Origin: Hyphomonas johnsonii MHS-2
GTDB taxonomy: Bacteria > Pseudomonadota > Alphaproteobacteria > Caulobacterales > Hyphomonadaceae
DNA: 64,000 nt
Direction: 5' to 3'
Assembly (NCBI RefSeq): GCF_000685275.1
Contig: NZ_ARYK01000003.1
Coordinates: 62,001 to 126,000, forward strand
Position 1 is the stretch's first letter; every line of letters starts with the position of its first letter. The position numbers and the translations under genes were made by a program. Of the stretch, positions 9,601 through 16,354 are shown one piece after another. The notes beneath the pieces are model-generated. The model had not been told where the DNA came from and made no database searches. It saw only the letters and a program-made list of their open reading frames with translations.

Positions 9601-10154
9601 TGGATGCCATAGTCGAGCACGTCCTGGATCGAGGCCGGGTTGAGGACCGGGATCTCGGCATCCGCCATCGCGAATTCAGACTGCGAGGGCAGGGTCGAGG
9701 ACTTGCAATTATGGTCGTCGCCGACGATGGCGAGCACGCCGCCCAGGGCCGACGTGCCGGCCGCATTGGCGTGCTTGAAAACGTCGCCGGTGCGGTCGAC
9801 GCCGGGCGCCTTGCCGTACCAGATGCCGAACAGGCCGTCGAAGCGCGCGCCGGGGAACAGGCCGAGTTGCTGGCTGCCCCAGACGGCGGTGGCGCCGAGG
9901 TCTTCGTTGAGGCCTTCCCACAGGCGGATGTCATGTGCATCGAGCAGGGCCTGGGAGGCCCGCAATTGCTGGTCATAGCCACCGAGCGGCGAGCCGCGAT
10001 AGCCGGAGATGAAACCGGCCGTGTTATAGCCCGACGCGGTGTCCAGACGCTTGCGATCAAGCGGCAGGCGAACGAGCGCCTGGATGCCTGTCATGAAGGC
10101 ATTGCCCTCGACAAGTTCGTATTTGTCGTTCAGCGTGACTTCGCGATGTTTCAT
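6696..10154 (-). CDS. Indolepyruvate ferredoxin oxidoreductase, fused subunits
   Basis: A 1152-residue single-chain 2-oxoacid:ferredoxin oxidoreductase. It oxidatively decarboxylates aryl pyruvates (indolepyruvate, phenylpyruvate) to acyl-CoA and passes electrons to ferredoxin, in aromatic amino acid breakdown. Order of parts: N-terminal pyrimidine-binding region (SGYRGSPLGGYDQQL), a CSGCPHN motif near residue 430, the TPP-binding domain with GIGCHYMANF and GDGTYSHSGSLA, a ferredoxin-type CEGCGDCSVKSNC cluster near residue 635, and the C-terminal gamma-type domain starting GVGGTGVTTVAAVLA. The length suits the fused alpha-beta form seen in proteobacteria. It is divergent from an Lrp/AsnC regulator gene, which probably controls it. 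Confidence 0.93.
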   Translation of the reverse strand: MKHREVTLNDKYELVEGNAFMTGIQALVRLPLDRKRLDTASGYNTAGFISGYRGSPLGGYDQQLRASQALLDAHDIRLWEGLNEDLGATAVWGSQQLGLFPGARFDGLFGIWYGKAPGVDRTGDVFKHANAAGTSALGGVLAIVGDDHNCKSSTLPSQSEFAMADAEIPVLNPASIQDVLDYGIHGWAMSRFSGAWTGLIALADTMDSGAVVNVDLDRFSFVAPSFHLPEGGVHMRRGDTPLDKEARLRHFKLPAAQAYVRANRLDHVILPSPKPRIGVIVTGQAARDVFEALAAIGLTPEQAGNLGLTVFKVAMPWPLEPEGVREFCAGLERVFVIEHKRPLIEEQLKAALYDLPDSKRPIVEGKRAADGQPLLSDIASITVPEMAGALMKIIPAGWDTTRADAYFDRVGRAGESARANASPTLRSPHFCSGCPHNTSTTVPEGSRALAGIGCHYMANFMPDRKTDMTSQMGGEGIAWVGQFWATDEDHVFVNLGDGTYSHSGSLAIRAAVTSGAKMTYKILYNDAVAMTGGQQVESGQTPAQIAQQVEAEGVQTIVIVTEDPTRYAGVKNLPRRVKIYDREDLEDVQVMLRATPGVSVMIYDQMCATEKRRRSKRGTIAPDRVRVIINQEVCEGCGDCSVKSNCLSVEPVETELGRKRRINQSTCNTDLSCLTGFCPSFVTVKDGEPAWTGEVRREFDASGLPLPETPSLAEPWNVLFTGVGGTGVTTVAAVLAMAAHVDGNAASSLDMTGLAQKGGPVLSHIRFAREPEAISTGRVPPASADLIIACDLVVAAGGDALLLMEPGRTAAYANSDVTPTSEFIRNRSKRFESDLLAARVKRQARDFGAFDAEALAVGYLHDAIYTNMIMVGYSWQKGAVPVSLRGLYRAIRLNGTKVDDNMAAFNIGRIAAAAPERLAAQHDPRGHLEPKTLDELIDDRATRLTAYQNAAYAQTYRDAVARVRAAEEAAGLGEKLTRAAATYAYKLMAYKDEYEVARLYTNGDFAKQLASQFKGGKLRFWMAPPLISKKDSHGHLKKKHFGGWMMLGFKMLTRMKGLRGTPFDLFGRTEERKMERALRDTYLATLETLSSGLTARNHALAIAIAEVPDEIRGYGHVKDAAVALAGKKEAELWAGWPNGDLPKEKTTLIAAE

Positions 10155-10193
10155 GGATGTGCGACCCTGAATGTTGCCATGGTAGATTATTGG

Positions 10194-10212
10194 GCATTTT
10201 CGTCGAAAATGC
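10194..10212. promoter_or_regulatory. Perfect inverted repeat between the oxidoreductase and Lrp genes
   Basis: GCATTTTC-GTC-GAAAATGC has 8-base arms around a 3-base centre and lies 40-58 bases upstream of the oxidoreductase start. Placement in the shared intergenic region makes it a candidate operator for the neighbouring Lrp-family protein; the sequence is not the classical Lrp consensus. Confidence 0.45.
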
Positions 10213-10243
10213 TTGCCTTTCTTGCCCTATTCCGGCTAATTCG

Positions 10244-10258
10244 TAGAATATTATGCCT
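10244..10258 (+). promoter_or_regulatory. Lrp-consensus-like site upstream of the Lrp/AsnC gene
   Basis: TAGAATATTATGCCT fits the E. coli Lrp consensus YAGHAWATTWTDCTR at 13 of 15 positions. It sits 24-38 bases upstream of the TTG start of the regulator, where binding would give autoregulation. Inference by consensus match. Confidence 0.5.
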
Positions 10259-10281
10259 TGAATAGGGGAGAAAAAGTAAAA

Positions 10282-10776
10282 TTGGCCCAAGAACTAGACT
10301 CGATTGACGCGCGCATACTCGACATTATCCAACGCGACGCCAGTCTTTCGGTTGCAGAGATAGCCGACCGTGTCGGCCTGTCGTCCTCGCCATGCTGGCG
10401 GCGCATCAAGCGCATGGAAGAGGCGGGATTCATTACCGGCCGTGTGACGTTGCTGGATAATTTCGCCCTCGGCCTGAATTTCGAGGTCATGGCGAGCGTC
10501 AAGCTGGCCCTGCCGAGCCGCGAAAATCTCGAAGCGTTCGAAGCGATTGTCCAGCAATGGGCAGAGGTGATCGAATGCATGACCGTGACCGGCGCGGTGG
10601 ACTACATGATCCATGTCGTGACGACGGACATGCATGCCTATGACGTTTTCCTGCGCGACAAGCTGTTGGGCTCGGCGCTGGTGTCCGACGTGCAGTCGCG
10701 CATCGTGATCCGCGTCGCCAAGCGCACGACGGCGTTGCCGCTGGGCCTGGTCGGCGACCGCACCAAGTCCGGCTAG
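10282..10776 (+). CDS. Lrp/AsnC-family transcriptional regulator
   Basis: A 164-residue feast/famine regulator: N-terminal winged HTH (LDSIDARILDIIQRDASLSVAEIADRVGLSSSPCWRRIKRMEEAGFI) joined to a C-terminal RAM/AsnC ligand-binding domain. The start is set at TTG 10282, ten bases after a strong AGGGGAG site, rather than at TTG 10258, which would read through that site. SSSPCWRR in the recognition helix is typical of the subgroup controlling amino acid catabolism. Because it is divergent from the indolepyruvate oxidoreductase gene, an aromatic amino acid or its keto acid is a likely effector; this is inference from context. Confidence 0.88.
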   Translation: MAQELDSIDARILDIIQRDASLSVAEIADRVGLSSSPCWRRIKRMEEAGFITGRVTLLDNFALGLNFEVMASVKLALPSRENLEAFEAIVQQWAEVIECMTVTGAVDYMIHVVTTDMHAYDVFLRDKLLGSALVSDVQSRIVIRVAKRTTALPLGLVGDRTKSG

Positions 10777-10780
10777 GGCG

Positions 10781-11401
10781 TCACCGGGCGGCCGATGGGT
10801 GCAGCGCGGGCAGGTATCCGGCAGCCAGGGCAGCGCAGGTGGCACGCGGGGTGAGGCGATGGCCGCTGGCGTGCAGCGGCTGGGCCGCGCCATAGCCGGC
10901 GAAGGACCAAGGCCGGGCCGTCTCACCCTGCTTCAGCCAGGCGGTGTCACTGACCGTATAGAACGCACCGTCGGGCAGGGCGGCGGGCGTGGTGATCTCG
11001 CGGGTGGCTTCGCCCTTGAGCACGCTTTGCACTTCGCCGGCGATCAGGCGGTCCATGGCAACGACCTTTGCGGAGGCGGGCAGGACATTGGCGCGGTCGA
11101 GGGCGGCGCGGAAGGCGAGGGCATCGGCGCGGCGACATTCGTGGCAGGGCCGGTGGCCGGCAGCAAGGGCGGTTGCCTCGTCGAGGAAGAAGAGTTCCGT
11201 ATAGAGGCCCGGCTGCATGAGGGCGCGCCTGCGGCCCTTGAAGTCCAGCAGGCAGATGATCCATTGCTGCGTCGCCCAGCGGCGCGACCTGAGGGTCTGG
11301 TCAGGCAGGTGGAAACAGCCGCCGCGATTGCCCATGAAGGCGCCCTTGTCCGGAACGGCGTGAATCTCGCCGAAGGGATCAACACGGTTCTGGAGGGGCA
11401 T
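10781..11401 (-). CDS. Conserved hypothetical protein with C-x2-C motif
   Basis: 206 residues; no named domain recognised with certainty. The N-terminal half reads like a conserved enzyme (RVDPFGEIHAVPDKGAFMGNRGG, WIICLLDFKGRRRALMQPGLYTELFFLDEATALAAGHRPCHECRR). The stretch FFLDEATALAAGHRPCHECRR recalls the 'F-x-S-x-x-E-A-x-x-A-G-Y-R-P-C-x-x-C' core of Ada-type zinc-binding domains, so metal binding is possible. The tail (last ~50 residues) is Ala/His/Arg-rich and probably loose. It converges on the Lrp gene, ending 4 bases beyond it. I know of no assigned function. Confidence 0.65.
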   Translation of the reverse strand: MPLQNRVDPFGEIHAVPDKGAFMGNRGGCFHLPDQTLRSRRWATQQWIICLLDFKGRRRALMQPGLYTELFFLDEATALAAGHRPCHECRRADALAFRAALDRANVLPASAKVVAMDRLIAGEVQSVLKGEATREITTPAALPDGAFYTVSDTAWLKQGETARPWSFAGYGAAQPLHASGHRLTPRATCAALAAGYLPALHPSAAR

Positions 11402-11423
11402 GGGATCGTGACCTCAAAAAGCA

Positions 11424-11458
11424 AAAGCCCGGACAGTGCGATGGCACGGCCCGGGCTC
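11424..11458 (-). terminator. Rho-independent terminator downstream of the thiolase
   Basis: On the minus strand AGCCCGG...CCGGGCT forms a stem with a long loop and is followed by TTTTGCTTTTT. It lies 25 bases past the thiolase stop. Confidence 0.65.
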
Positions 11459-11483
11459 TCGACAGTCAATCTGACCGGTTGGA

Positions 11484-12665
11484 TCAGTAGCGTTCGAGGG
11501 CCATGGCGATGCCTTCGCCGCCGCCGATGCAGAGCGAGGCCATGCCTTTTTTCAGGCCGCGGTCTTCCATGGCGGCCAGCAGCGTGACGATGACGCGGGC
11601 ACCGGACGCACCGATCGGGTGGCCCATGGCGCAGGCGCCGCCATTCACGTTCAGCTTGTCATGGCTGATGCCGAGTTCCTTCATGGCGATCATCGGAACG
11701 ACCGCGAAGGCTTCGTTGACTTCCCAGAGTTCGACATCGTCGATGCTCCAGCCAGCCTTTTCGAGGGCCTTCTTCATGGCCGGCACGGGCGCGGTGGTGA
11801 AATATTCCGGCTCGTGCGCGTGGCTGGACGAGGCGACGATGCGGGCGATCGGCTTCAGGCCGCGCTTCTTGGCTTCCGACAGGCGCATCAGCACCATTGC
11901 AGCGGCACCATCGGAAATGCCGGAGGCGTTGGCCGCGGTGACCGTGCCGTCCTTCGAGAAGGCCGGGCGCAGGGTGGGAATCTTGTCCGGCATCGCGGTG
12001 CGGGGCAGTTCGTCCGTGTCGACAATCGTGTCGCCCTTGCGGCCTTTCACGGTGACCGGGGCGATCTCGCGCTTGAACTTGCCGTTCTTGGTGGCGTTCT
12101 GGGCGCGGGTCAGGGTTTCGAGGGCGTAGGCGTCCTGCTGCTCGCGCGTGAACTGGTATTCGACGGCGATCTTGTCAGCGAACAGGCCCATCGGCCCGTG
12201 CGTATAGGCGTCGGACAGGCCGTCGAGGGCCATGTGGTCTTCCGAGGTCATCGCGCCATACTTGTGGCCCTTGCGGACGTTCAGCAGGTGCGGCGCGTTG
12301 GTCATGGATTCCATGCCGCCAACGATGACGATATTGGCATCGCCCGCGAGGATGGCCTGGCGGCCCATCACGGTGGCCTGCATGCCGGAGCCGCACATCT
12401 TGTTGATCGTGGTGGCCTCGAGGCCCTTGTCTTCACCGGCCTTGAACCCGGCCTGGCGGGCGGGCGCCTGGCCCTGGCCTGCGGGCAGGCAGTTGCCCAT
12501 GATGATTTCGTTCGCTTCGCCCGGCTTCAGCTTCGCCTCGGCGATAGCGGCCTTCACGGCAATGGCGCCGAGTTCGTTGGCAGTCAGGCTCGAAAGGTCG
12601 CCCAGCAGGCCACCCATCGGGGTGCGGGCCATGCCAACGATGACGACGGGATCTTGTTCGGACAT
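11484..12665 (-). CDS. Acetyl-CoA C-acetyltransferase (thiolase)
   Basis: 393 residues, the normal size of biosynthetic-type thiolases that interconvert two acetyl-CoA and acetoacetyl-CoA. The nucleophilic Cys lies in NKMCGSGM (about residue 90); the second catalytic region is WEVNEAFAV, the His is in GGACAMGHPIGASGAR, and the C-terminal Cys is in ASLCIGGGEG. All four are intact. Roles could be polyhydroxybutyrate precursor supply, leucine/ketone-body breakdown or fatty acid metabolism; no pha or paired dehydrogenase gene is adjacent, so these cannot be separated. A terminator follows directly. Confidence 0.93.
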   Translation of the reverse strand: MSEQDPVVIVGMARTPMGGLLGDLSSLTANELGAIAVKAAIAEAKLKPGEANEIIMGNCLPAGQGQAPARQAGFKAGEDKGLEATTINKMCGSGMQATVMGRQAILAGDANIVIVGGMESMTNAPHLLNVRKGHKYGAMTSEDHMALDGLSDAYTHGPMGLFADKIAVEYQFTREQQDAYALETLTRAQNATKNGKFKREIAPVTVKGRKGDTIVDTDELPRTAMPDKIPTLRPAFSKDGTVTAANASGISDGAAAMVLMRLSEAKKRGLKPIARIVASSSHAHEPEYFTTAPVPAMKKALEKAGWSIDDVELWEVNEAFAVVPMIAMKELGISHDKLNVNGGACAMGHPIGASGARVIVTLLAAMEDRGLKKGMASLCIGGGEGIAMALERY

Positions 12666-12831
12666 TCAGGGTTCCTTCCAGAAAGTATTTTCTTGCAGTT
12701 GCGAACACATAGGCGCTTTGACGCTGCGGACGTCAAGACCGCGCGGGGGCCAGGATAGCGTATACGCCAGCACTGACGGCCGCATCCCTCGGGCGGAGGG
12801 GGCGGCAGGCGGCGGATACTGATTTCCCTGA

Positions 12832-12863
12832 GGCTCGTCCTGAGCGAAGTCGAAGGACGAGCC
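12832..12863. repeat. Palindromic dispersed repeat, copy 1
   Basis: GGCTCGTCC and GGACGAGCC form a perfect 9-base stem around a loop containing TGAGCGAAGTCGAA. The core is the reverse complement of the element at 12893-12914 and of that at 44311-44334, so this is a dispersed REP-like element. Confidence 0.7.
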
Positions 12864-12892
12864 GGGCCGGGCGGGATTCTCGCCCGCGCCCT

Positions 12893-12914
12893 ATCCTTCG
12901 ACTTCGCTCAGGAT
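12893..12914. repeat. Palindromic dispersed repeat, copy 2 (inverted to copy 1)
   Basis: Contains TCCTTCGACTTCGCTCAGGA with self-complementary ends (ATCCT/AGGAT). Copy 1 lies 30 bases away in the opposite orientation, so the two can pair into a long hairpin between the thiolase gene and the next gene. Confidence 0.7.
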
Positions 12915-12929
12915 GAGCGCTGCGAGGTT

Positions 12930-13277
12930 TCAGGACGTGTCGGGAGAGGCCGGGCGCGGCCCGAAGGCAGCCCGAACGCTACACGCAAACAGCCCGGACA
13001 CTGCACGAAGCGCGACGGCGATGCACGCAGGCGCCGCGACGGCCAGCCGCTGCCAGGCCGATATGGCCGGGGCATCGTAATGGTAAAGGGCGGGGTCGCG
13101 CGGCGCGTCGGCCATGTAGGCGACGCGGAGGCGGCCGGTGACGTAGCAGACGGAGATCATCAGTTCGCGCCGATGGCGCATCTGCCAGCGCTTGATGACC
13201 ATCAGCTGCAGCCACACCCAGGGCCGCATCCAGATCGGGAAGCGGGCCAGCAGGGCGGATATCTGGGCGCGGGTCAT
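12930..13277 (-). CDS. Hypothetical membrane-associated protein
   Basis: 115 residues from the ATG giving MTRAQISALLARFPIW. An upstream in-frame start adds 18 residues without ribosome-site support. It has an aromatic amphipathic segment (FPIWMRPWVWLQLMVIKRW), a polar middle (LRVAYMADAPRDPALYHYDAPA) and one hydrophobic C-terminal helix (LAVAAPACIAVALRAVSGLFAC). No family recognised. Codon use is like the GC-rich neighbours, and the reading is reasonable though not proven by homology. Confidence 0.5.
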   Translation of the reverse strand: MTRAQISALLARFPIWMRPWVWLQLMVIKRWQMRHRRELMISVCYVTGRLRVAYMADAPRDPALYHYDAPAISAWQRLAVAAPACIAVALRAVSGLFACSVRAAFGPRPASPDTS

Positions 13278-13404
13278 GGCGGGAGTATACGGCAGGTGCG
13301 GAAGGGGGGGGATAAGTTCTCGTCTATACACTTTGCGAATAAGAAAACTTTCCCAATTATATATTTGACAAAGCTTGCGCCGAGTCGGGGAAAGGATAAC
13401 CCTC

Positions 13405-13632
13405 GTGGCCGACAGGCTGGTACTAATTGAAACTAATCTTAGGCGTCTCCTGAAAGACGATCCGAAAATTCGTGAGCAGCTGCATAAGCTTCTGGATCAG
13501 GCTTATGAGAGCGTGCTTCAGCGGCAGTGCGATAGCTGGGGAAGCCTTCCGGATATGCCGCTTTCGTCCGACCAGCTATGGCAGGCCCTTCTCCGCGAAG
13601 CGCAGTGCGTCGGAGGCAAGACAAGTCAATAG
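13405..13632 (+). CDS. Small hypothetical protein
   Basis: 75 residues from GTG 13405, preceded by GAAAGGA at good spacing; an upstream TTG would add ten residues. The sequence is mostly helical and charged (LIETNLRRLLKDDPKIREQLHKLLDQAYESVL), without signal or membrane segment. It starts after an AT-rich region with promoter-like TTTGACA, and is less GC-rich than its surroundings, which suits an acquired gene. No family recognised. Confidence 0.4.
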   Translation: MADRLVLIETNLRRLLKDDPKIREQLHKLLDQAYESVLQRQCDSWGSLPDMPLSSDQLWQALLREAQCVGGKTSQ

Positions 13633-13842
13633 ATGCCTCAATGCAGAAGTTCGCGGCCAACGACATCTGTTCGTTTGGAACAGCCTCCAAGGCCGCTCCC
13701 TTTTGTCCTTTTTGAATGTTGGCGCCGAAGGGCGGGATCGGCCTTCTTCGGAAAACGGATCAAAGGTTTGGAGCGTTGAACCGCGATGCCTAGCGTCGAA
13801 ATCAATGAGCCGGAGTAGCGCCCGGCCCGCATCACCCTCGCC

Positions 13843-13965
13843 CTACTCTCTCGGCTTCTTCTTCACTGCGCCGACGATCAGGCCCCGTATCCAGAACCCG
13901 ACCATCAGGATCACGACAAGGCCAACGCCTGTCACTGCTTGCGATATGAGGCTGGTTTCCTGCAT
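13843..13965 (-). CDS. Very small membrane protein (40 residues)
   Basis: Not previously obvious because of its length: ATG at 13965 with a strong TTAGGAGA ribosome site, then 40 codons to TAG. The peptide starts MQETSLISQAVTGVG, has a single membrane helix (VGLVVILMVGFWIRGLIVGAV) and ends with the basic KKKPRE, an N-out/C-in topology. Its ribosome site overlaps the stop codon of the preceding ORF (13975-14244), so the two would be translationally coupled. Single-helix peptides of this type often modulate a larger membrane protein; the partner is unknown. Confidence 0.45.
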   Translation of the reverse strand: MQETSLISQAVTGVGLVVILMVGFWIRGLIVGAVKKKPRE

Positions 13966-13974
13966 GGCTGTCTC

Positions 13975-14244
13975 CTAACGGGTGTCTCTCAATAGCGCCT
14001 CACTGGCTGCGTCCAGCGGCGCCTCGGCAGGCTGCTCATTGCCTTCGAGAAGATCGTACACGTAATCGCCCGTGATGATAAAGAGAAAGATCCAAAACCG
14101 CACGAGGAGATGAAGGCGGCGCGCGAGCTGACGCCCGCGCTGGAATTGTAACGCTAGTTCGCGGTTGAAGAATTGGGCTCTGCCATAATTATCGTCTCCG
14201 GATGAGGCGATCGACCGAAACACCCCAATCCCTGTCTTGAGCAA
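13975..14244 (-). CDS. Small membrane protein upstream of the 40-residue peptide
   Basis: Up to 89 residues from TTG 14244; a GTG at 14223 is an equally possible start and neither has a clear ribosome site. One predicted membrane helix (LHLLVRFWIFLFIITGDYVYDLL) follows a basic N-terminal part (FNRELALQFQRGRQLARR), and an acidic tail ends at ASEALLRDTR. No domain recognised. Its stop codon overlaps the ribosome site of the next small ORF, the main reason to believe in both. Confidence 0.4.
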   Translation of the reverse strand: MLKTGIGVFRSIASSGDDNYGRAQFFNRELALQFQRGRQLARRLHLLVRFWIFLFIITGDYVYDLLEGNEQPAEAPLDAASEALLRDTR

Positions 14245-14653
14245 GTGACCACGACCAATCGCGCTCCAGCGGTTGAACTCATGCCCCCGGACTCCGGCCA
14301 GATTTTCGAGAGAAATCCACTTGAGGGCGATTCTTCCTCATATGCCAGCTATGTATGAGTGCATTGCATTGGACAGGATTCGCCAGTCCGTGACAGGACG
14401 AATCCGACTTCTCGCCGGTCCACATCATCAACGCTGCAAACATCACGTCCGCACTGGGCGCCGTCACGGCGCGTTGCGGGGACGACTGAACGTCTCCGCG
14501 AGAGATGATCGTCCGCGTCGGGTGCAAACGCGGGCAGGGGGTGAAAACGGAAAATGGACAAGTGTGAGCCAGTTCACTTCACGATGCCCGATACGCTGTT
14601 ATGTTGCTCCTGTCGCTGATCGAGCGAGGTCAACCCAACAAGGATCAAATCTC
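14245..14653. other. Intergenic stretch without convincing gene
   Basis: 409 bases. Short overlapping ORFs on both strands lack ribosome sites and natural-looking translations. The last ~100 bases, rich in A/T steps (GTGAGCCAGTTCACTTCACG, then CGCTGTTATGTTGC), probably carry the promoter of the secreted protein that starts at 14654. Confidence 0.5.
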
Positions 14654-15157
14654 ATGAAACGCCTCAACATGCTTCTCGCCGCCGCCCTCGCTTTGACCAG
14701 CGCAGCGTCTGCCCAGATGCCGGGATATGGCCAGGGCCAACAGCAGCCGGGCCAACAGCAACCCGGCATGGGCCAGGGCCAGCCCTATGGCGGCTATGGC
14801 AACCAGGGCGGCTTCACCCCTCCCGGCGGCGGCAGCTTCGCCGCCCTCAACGGCGTCTGGGCCTACACGATCCAGGGCGGTTCGGGCCCGGAGATTTTCC
14901 AGGCGCAGGTCGACCCGTCTGGCCGGTTCACCGCGCGCAGCCCCACGACCAGCCTCCAGGGCCAGTTCAATGGCATGGCCGGCCAGGGCATGGCCGTTAC
15001 GCCGGGCCAGAACGGCCGCCCCATGCAGAACCGCGTGCAGCTGCAATTCGATGGCCAGTGCCATATCCAGGTCACCTTGATCGGCCAGAACGGGCGTCCG
15101 TTTGGTCAGGGCATGGTCCACGCAAACCACAGCCCCGGCGCGCCTTGCCCGAACTAG
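14654..15157 (+). CDS. Secreted Gln/Gly/Pro-rich protein
   Basis: 167 residues from the ATG with AAGGA upstream; a longer in-frame ORF exists but the signal peptide (KRLNMLLAAALALTSAASAQ, cleavage after ASA) fixes the start. The mature protein opens with a low-complexity GQGQQQPGQQQPGMGQGQ linker, then a ~100-residue domain (GVWAYTIQGGSGPEIFQAQVDPSGRFTARS...HIQVTLIGQNGRPFGQGMVHANH) that looks like a small beta-rich fold. It ends GAPCPN with one of two cysteines. Periplasmic or extracellular role unknown. Confidence 0.65.
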   Translation: MKRLNMLLAAALALTSAASAQMPGYGQGQQQPGQQQPGMGQGQPYGGYGNQGGFTPPGGGSFAALNGVWAYTIQGGSGPEIFQAQVDPSGRFTARSPTTSLQGQFNGMAGQGMAVTPGQNGRPMQNRVQLQFDGQCHIQVTLIGQNGRPFGQGMVHANHSPGAPCPN

Positions 15158-15179
15158 GCGGCCTTGCCGTTCCGTACAC

Positions 15180-15211
15180 AGCCCCCGCACCTCGAAGGAT
15201 GTGCGGGGGCT
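15180..15211 (+). terminator. Probable terminator after the Gln-rich secreted protein
   Basis: AGCCCCCGCAC and GTGCGGGGGCT form an 11-base perfect stem around a 10-base loop, 22 bases after the stop. The following GAATTGTTT is only a weak U-tract. Confidence 0.6.
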
Positions 15212-15356
15212 GAATTGTTTGTGCGGTCGGTGACAGGCGGGGGCGTCTTTTTCCGGGGGTGTGCCGCAGCTCACAGCGCAGTGGGCGGCGCGGGGGTAGG
15301 GTCAGTCCATCGCCGCCAGACCAGGCGGCCCCAACCTGGACAGATGGATACCCGTC

Positions 15357-15770
15357 ATGACTCATTTCCTCTCCCGCAAGGCCATCAGCAGCGTGGCCAT
15401 CATCGTGGCCAGCGCCGCCGTGCTGCTCGCCGGGCTGACACCCCAGGCCAGTGCGCAGGCCAATGACAGGGGCGCGGCCCCGGCGGCGGCCACCGACGCG
15501 CCTGATGCGGCGCCGTACGATCCGGAGTCTGACTGGATTGCGATGACCCTGCTCTGGGGCGAGGGCGACGTCGGTTGCGGGGAAAACTGTGATGATTATC
15601 CGGCGTTCGATGAAGGCTCCTGGCCGGTGTACGATATCGACCCTGACGTGAGTCAGGCCAACTGCTACGCCATCAGCGAGGAATGCGGCCTTTCTGCCGA
15701 ACAAGTCGAGCGGATGCGCGGGAACATCGACAATGAACATCAGGCCTTGATCGATTCCATTTGGGAATAG
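15357..15770 (+). CDS. Secreted acidic protein, tandem paralogue 1
   Basis: 137 residues: signal peptide MTHFLSRKAISSVAIIVASA... cleaved after QASA, then a linker ANDRGAAPAAATDAPDAAP and an acidic mature region with four cysteines (GCGENCDDYP, NCYAISEECG). The C terminus is NEHQALIDSIWE. The next gene repeats the leader and signal peptide almost exactly while the mature region differs, showing a tandem duplication followed by divergence. The Cys pattern suggests disulphide-stabilised extracytoplasmic protein. No family recognised. Confidence 0.65.
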   Translation: MTHFLSRKAISSVAIIVASAAVLLAGLTPQASAQANDRGAAPAAATDAPDAAPYDPESDWIAMTLLWGEGDVGCGENCDDYPAFDEGSWPVYDIDPDVSQANCYAISEECGLSAEQVERMRGNIDNEHQALIDSIWE

Positions 15771-15849
15771 GCGGCGCGTGACGGCACAGCACCCGGACGC
15801 CGCGCCGGCGGATCAATGCGGCACCAACCTGGACAAAAGGATACCCGAC

Positions 15850-16227
15850 ATGACTCATTTCCTCTCCCGCAAGGCCATCATCGCGGCCAGCGCCGCCGTG
15901 CTGCTCGCCGGGCTGACACCCGAGGCCAGTGCACAGGCCAACGAGAGTGGCGCGGCCCCGGCGGCGGCCACCGACGCGCCTGATGCGCCGCCGTGCGATT
16001 TTCTGGACAGCTGGCAAAAACTCGCCCCGGAGTGCTGGACGGACCTCAGGGACGAGCCGGTGGTCCATGACGAGGACTGGGTGCCGTATGAACCCGAAAA
16101 TGACTACGGCTTCGGCTATTGCCATGCCTTCCGCCCGGAATGCGGCTATCCTGACGGCGAGCCGGCGTGGGATAGCTCGGACTACGAGTCCGGCCACCAG
16201 GCCTATATCGACGCCATCCGGGAATAG
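15850..16227 (+). CDS. Secreted acidic protein, tandem paralogue 2
   Basis: 125 residues from the ATG at 15850; the 5' leader (CAACCTGGACA...GGATACCCG) and the first ~45 residues match paralogue 1 apart from a three-residue-scale deletion in the signal peptide. The mature part keeps cysteines (CDFLDSW, PECWTDL, CHAFRPECGY) and the ending GHQAYIDAIRE, corresponding to EHQALIDSIWE. It is preceded by its own copy of the leader, so it may be transcribed separately or with its neighbour. Function unknown. Confidence 0.65.
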   Translation: MTHFLSRKAIIAASAAVLLAGLTPEASAQANESGAAPAAATDAPDAPPCDFLDSWQKLAPECWTDLRDEPVVHDEDWVPYEPENDYGFGYCHAFRPECGYPDGEPAWDSSDYESGHQAYIDAIRE

Positions 16228-16354
16228 ACGGGCGTTCGACGGCGCCGGACCGGGATGGTCCGGGTGATTTCAGCTTGTGCCCGCGGGAGGGAGGCTTCAC
16301 AATTGCCGCTGGAGCGTTCGGGCCCTGGACGCCGGTAGAAGGGAACACTACGCC

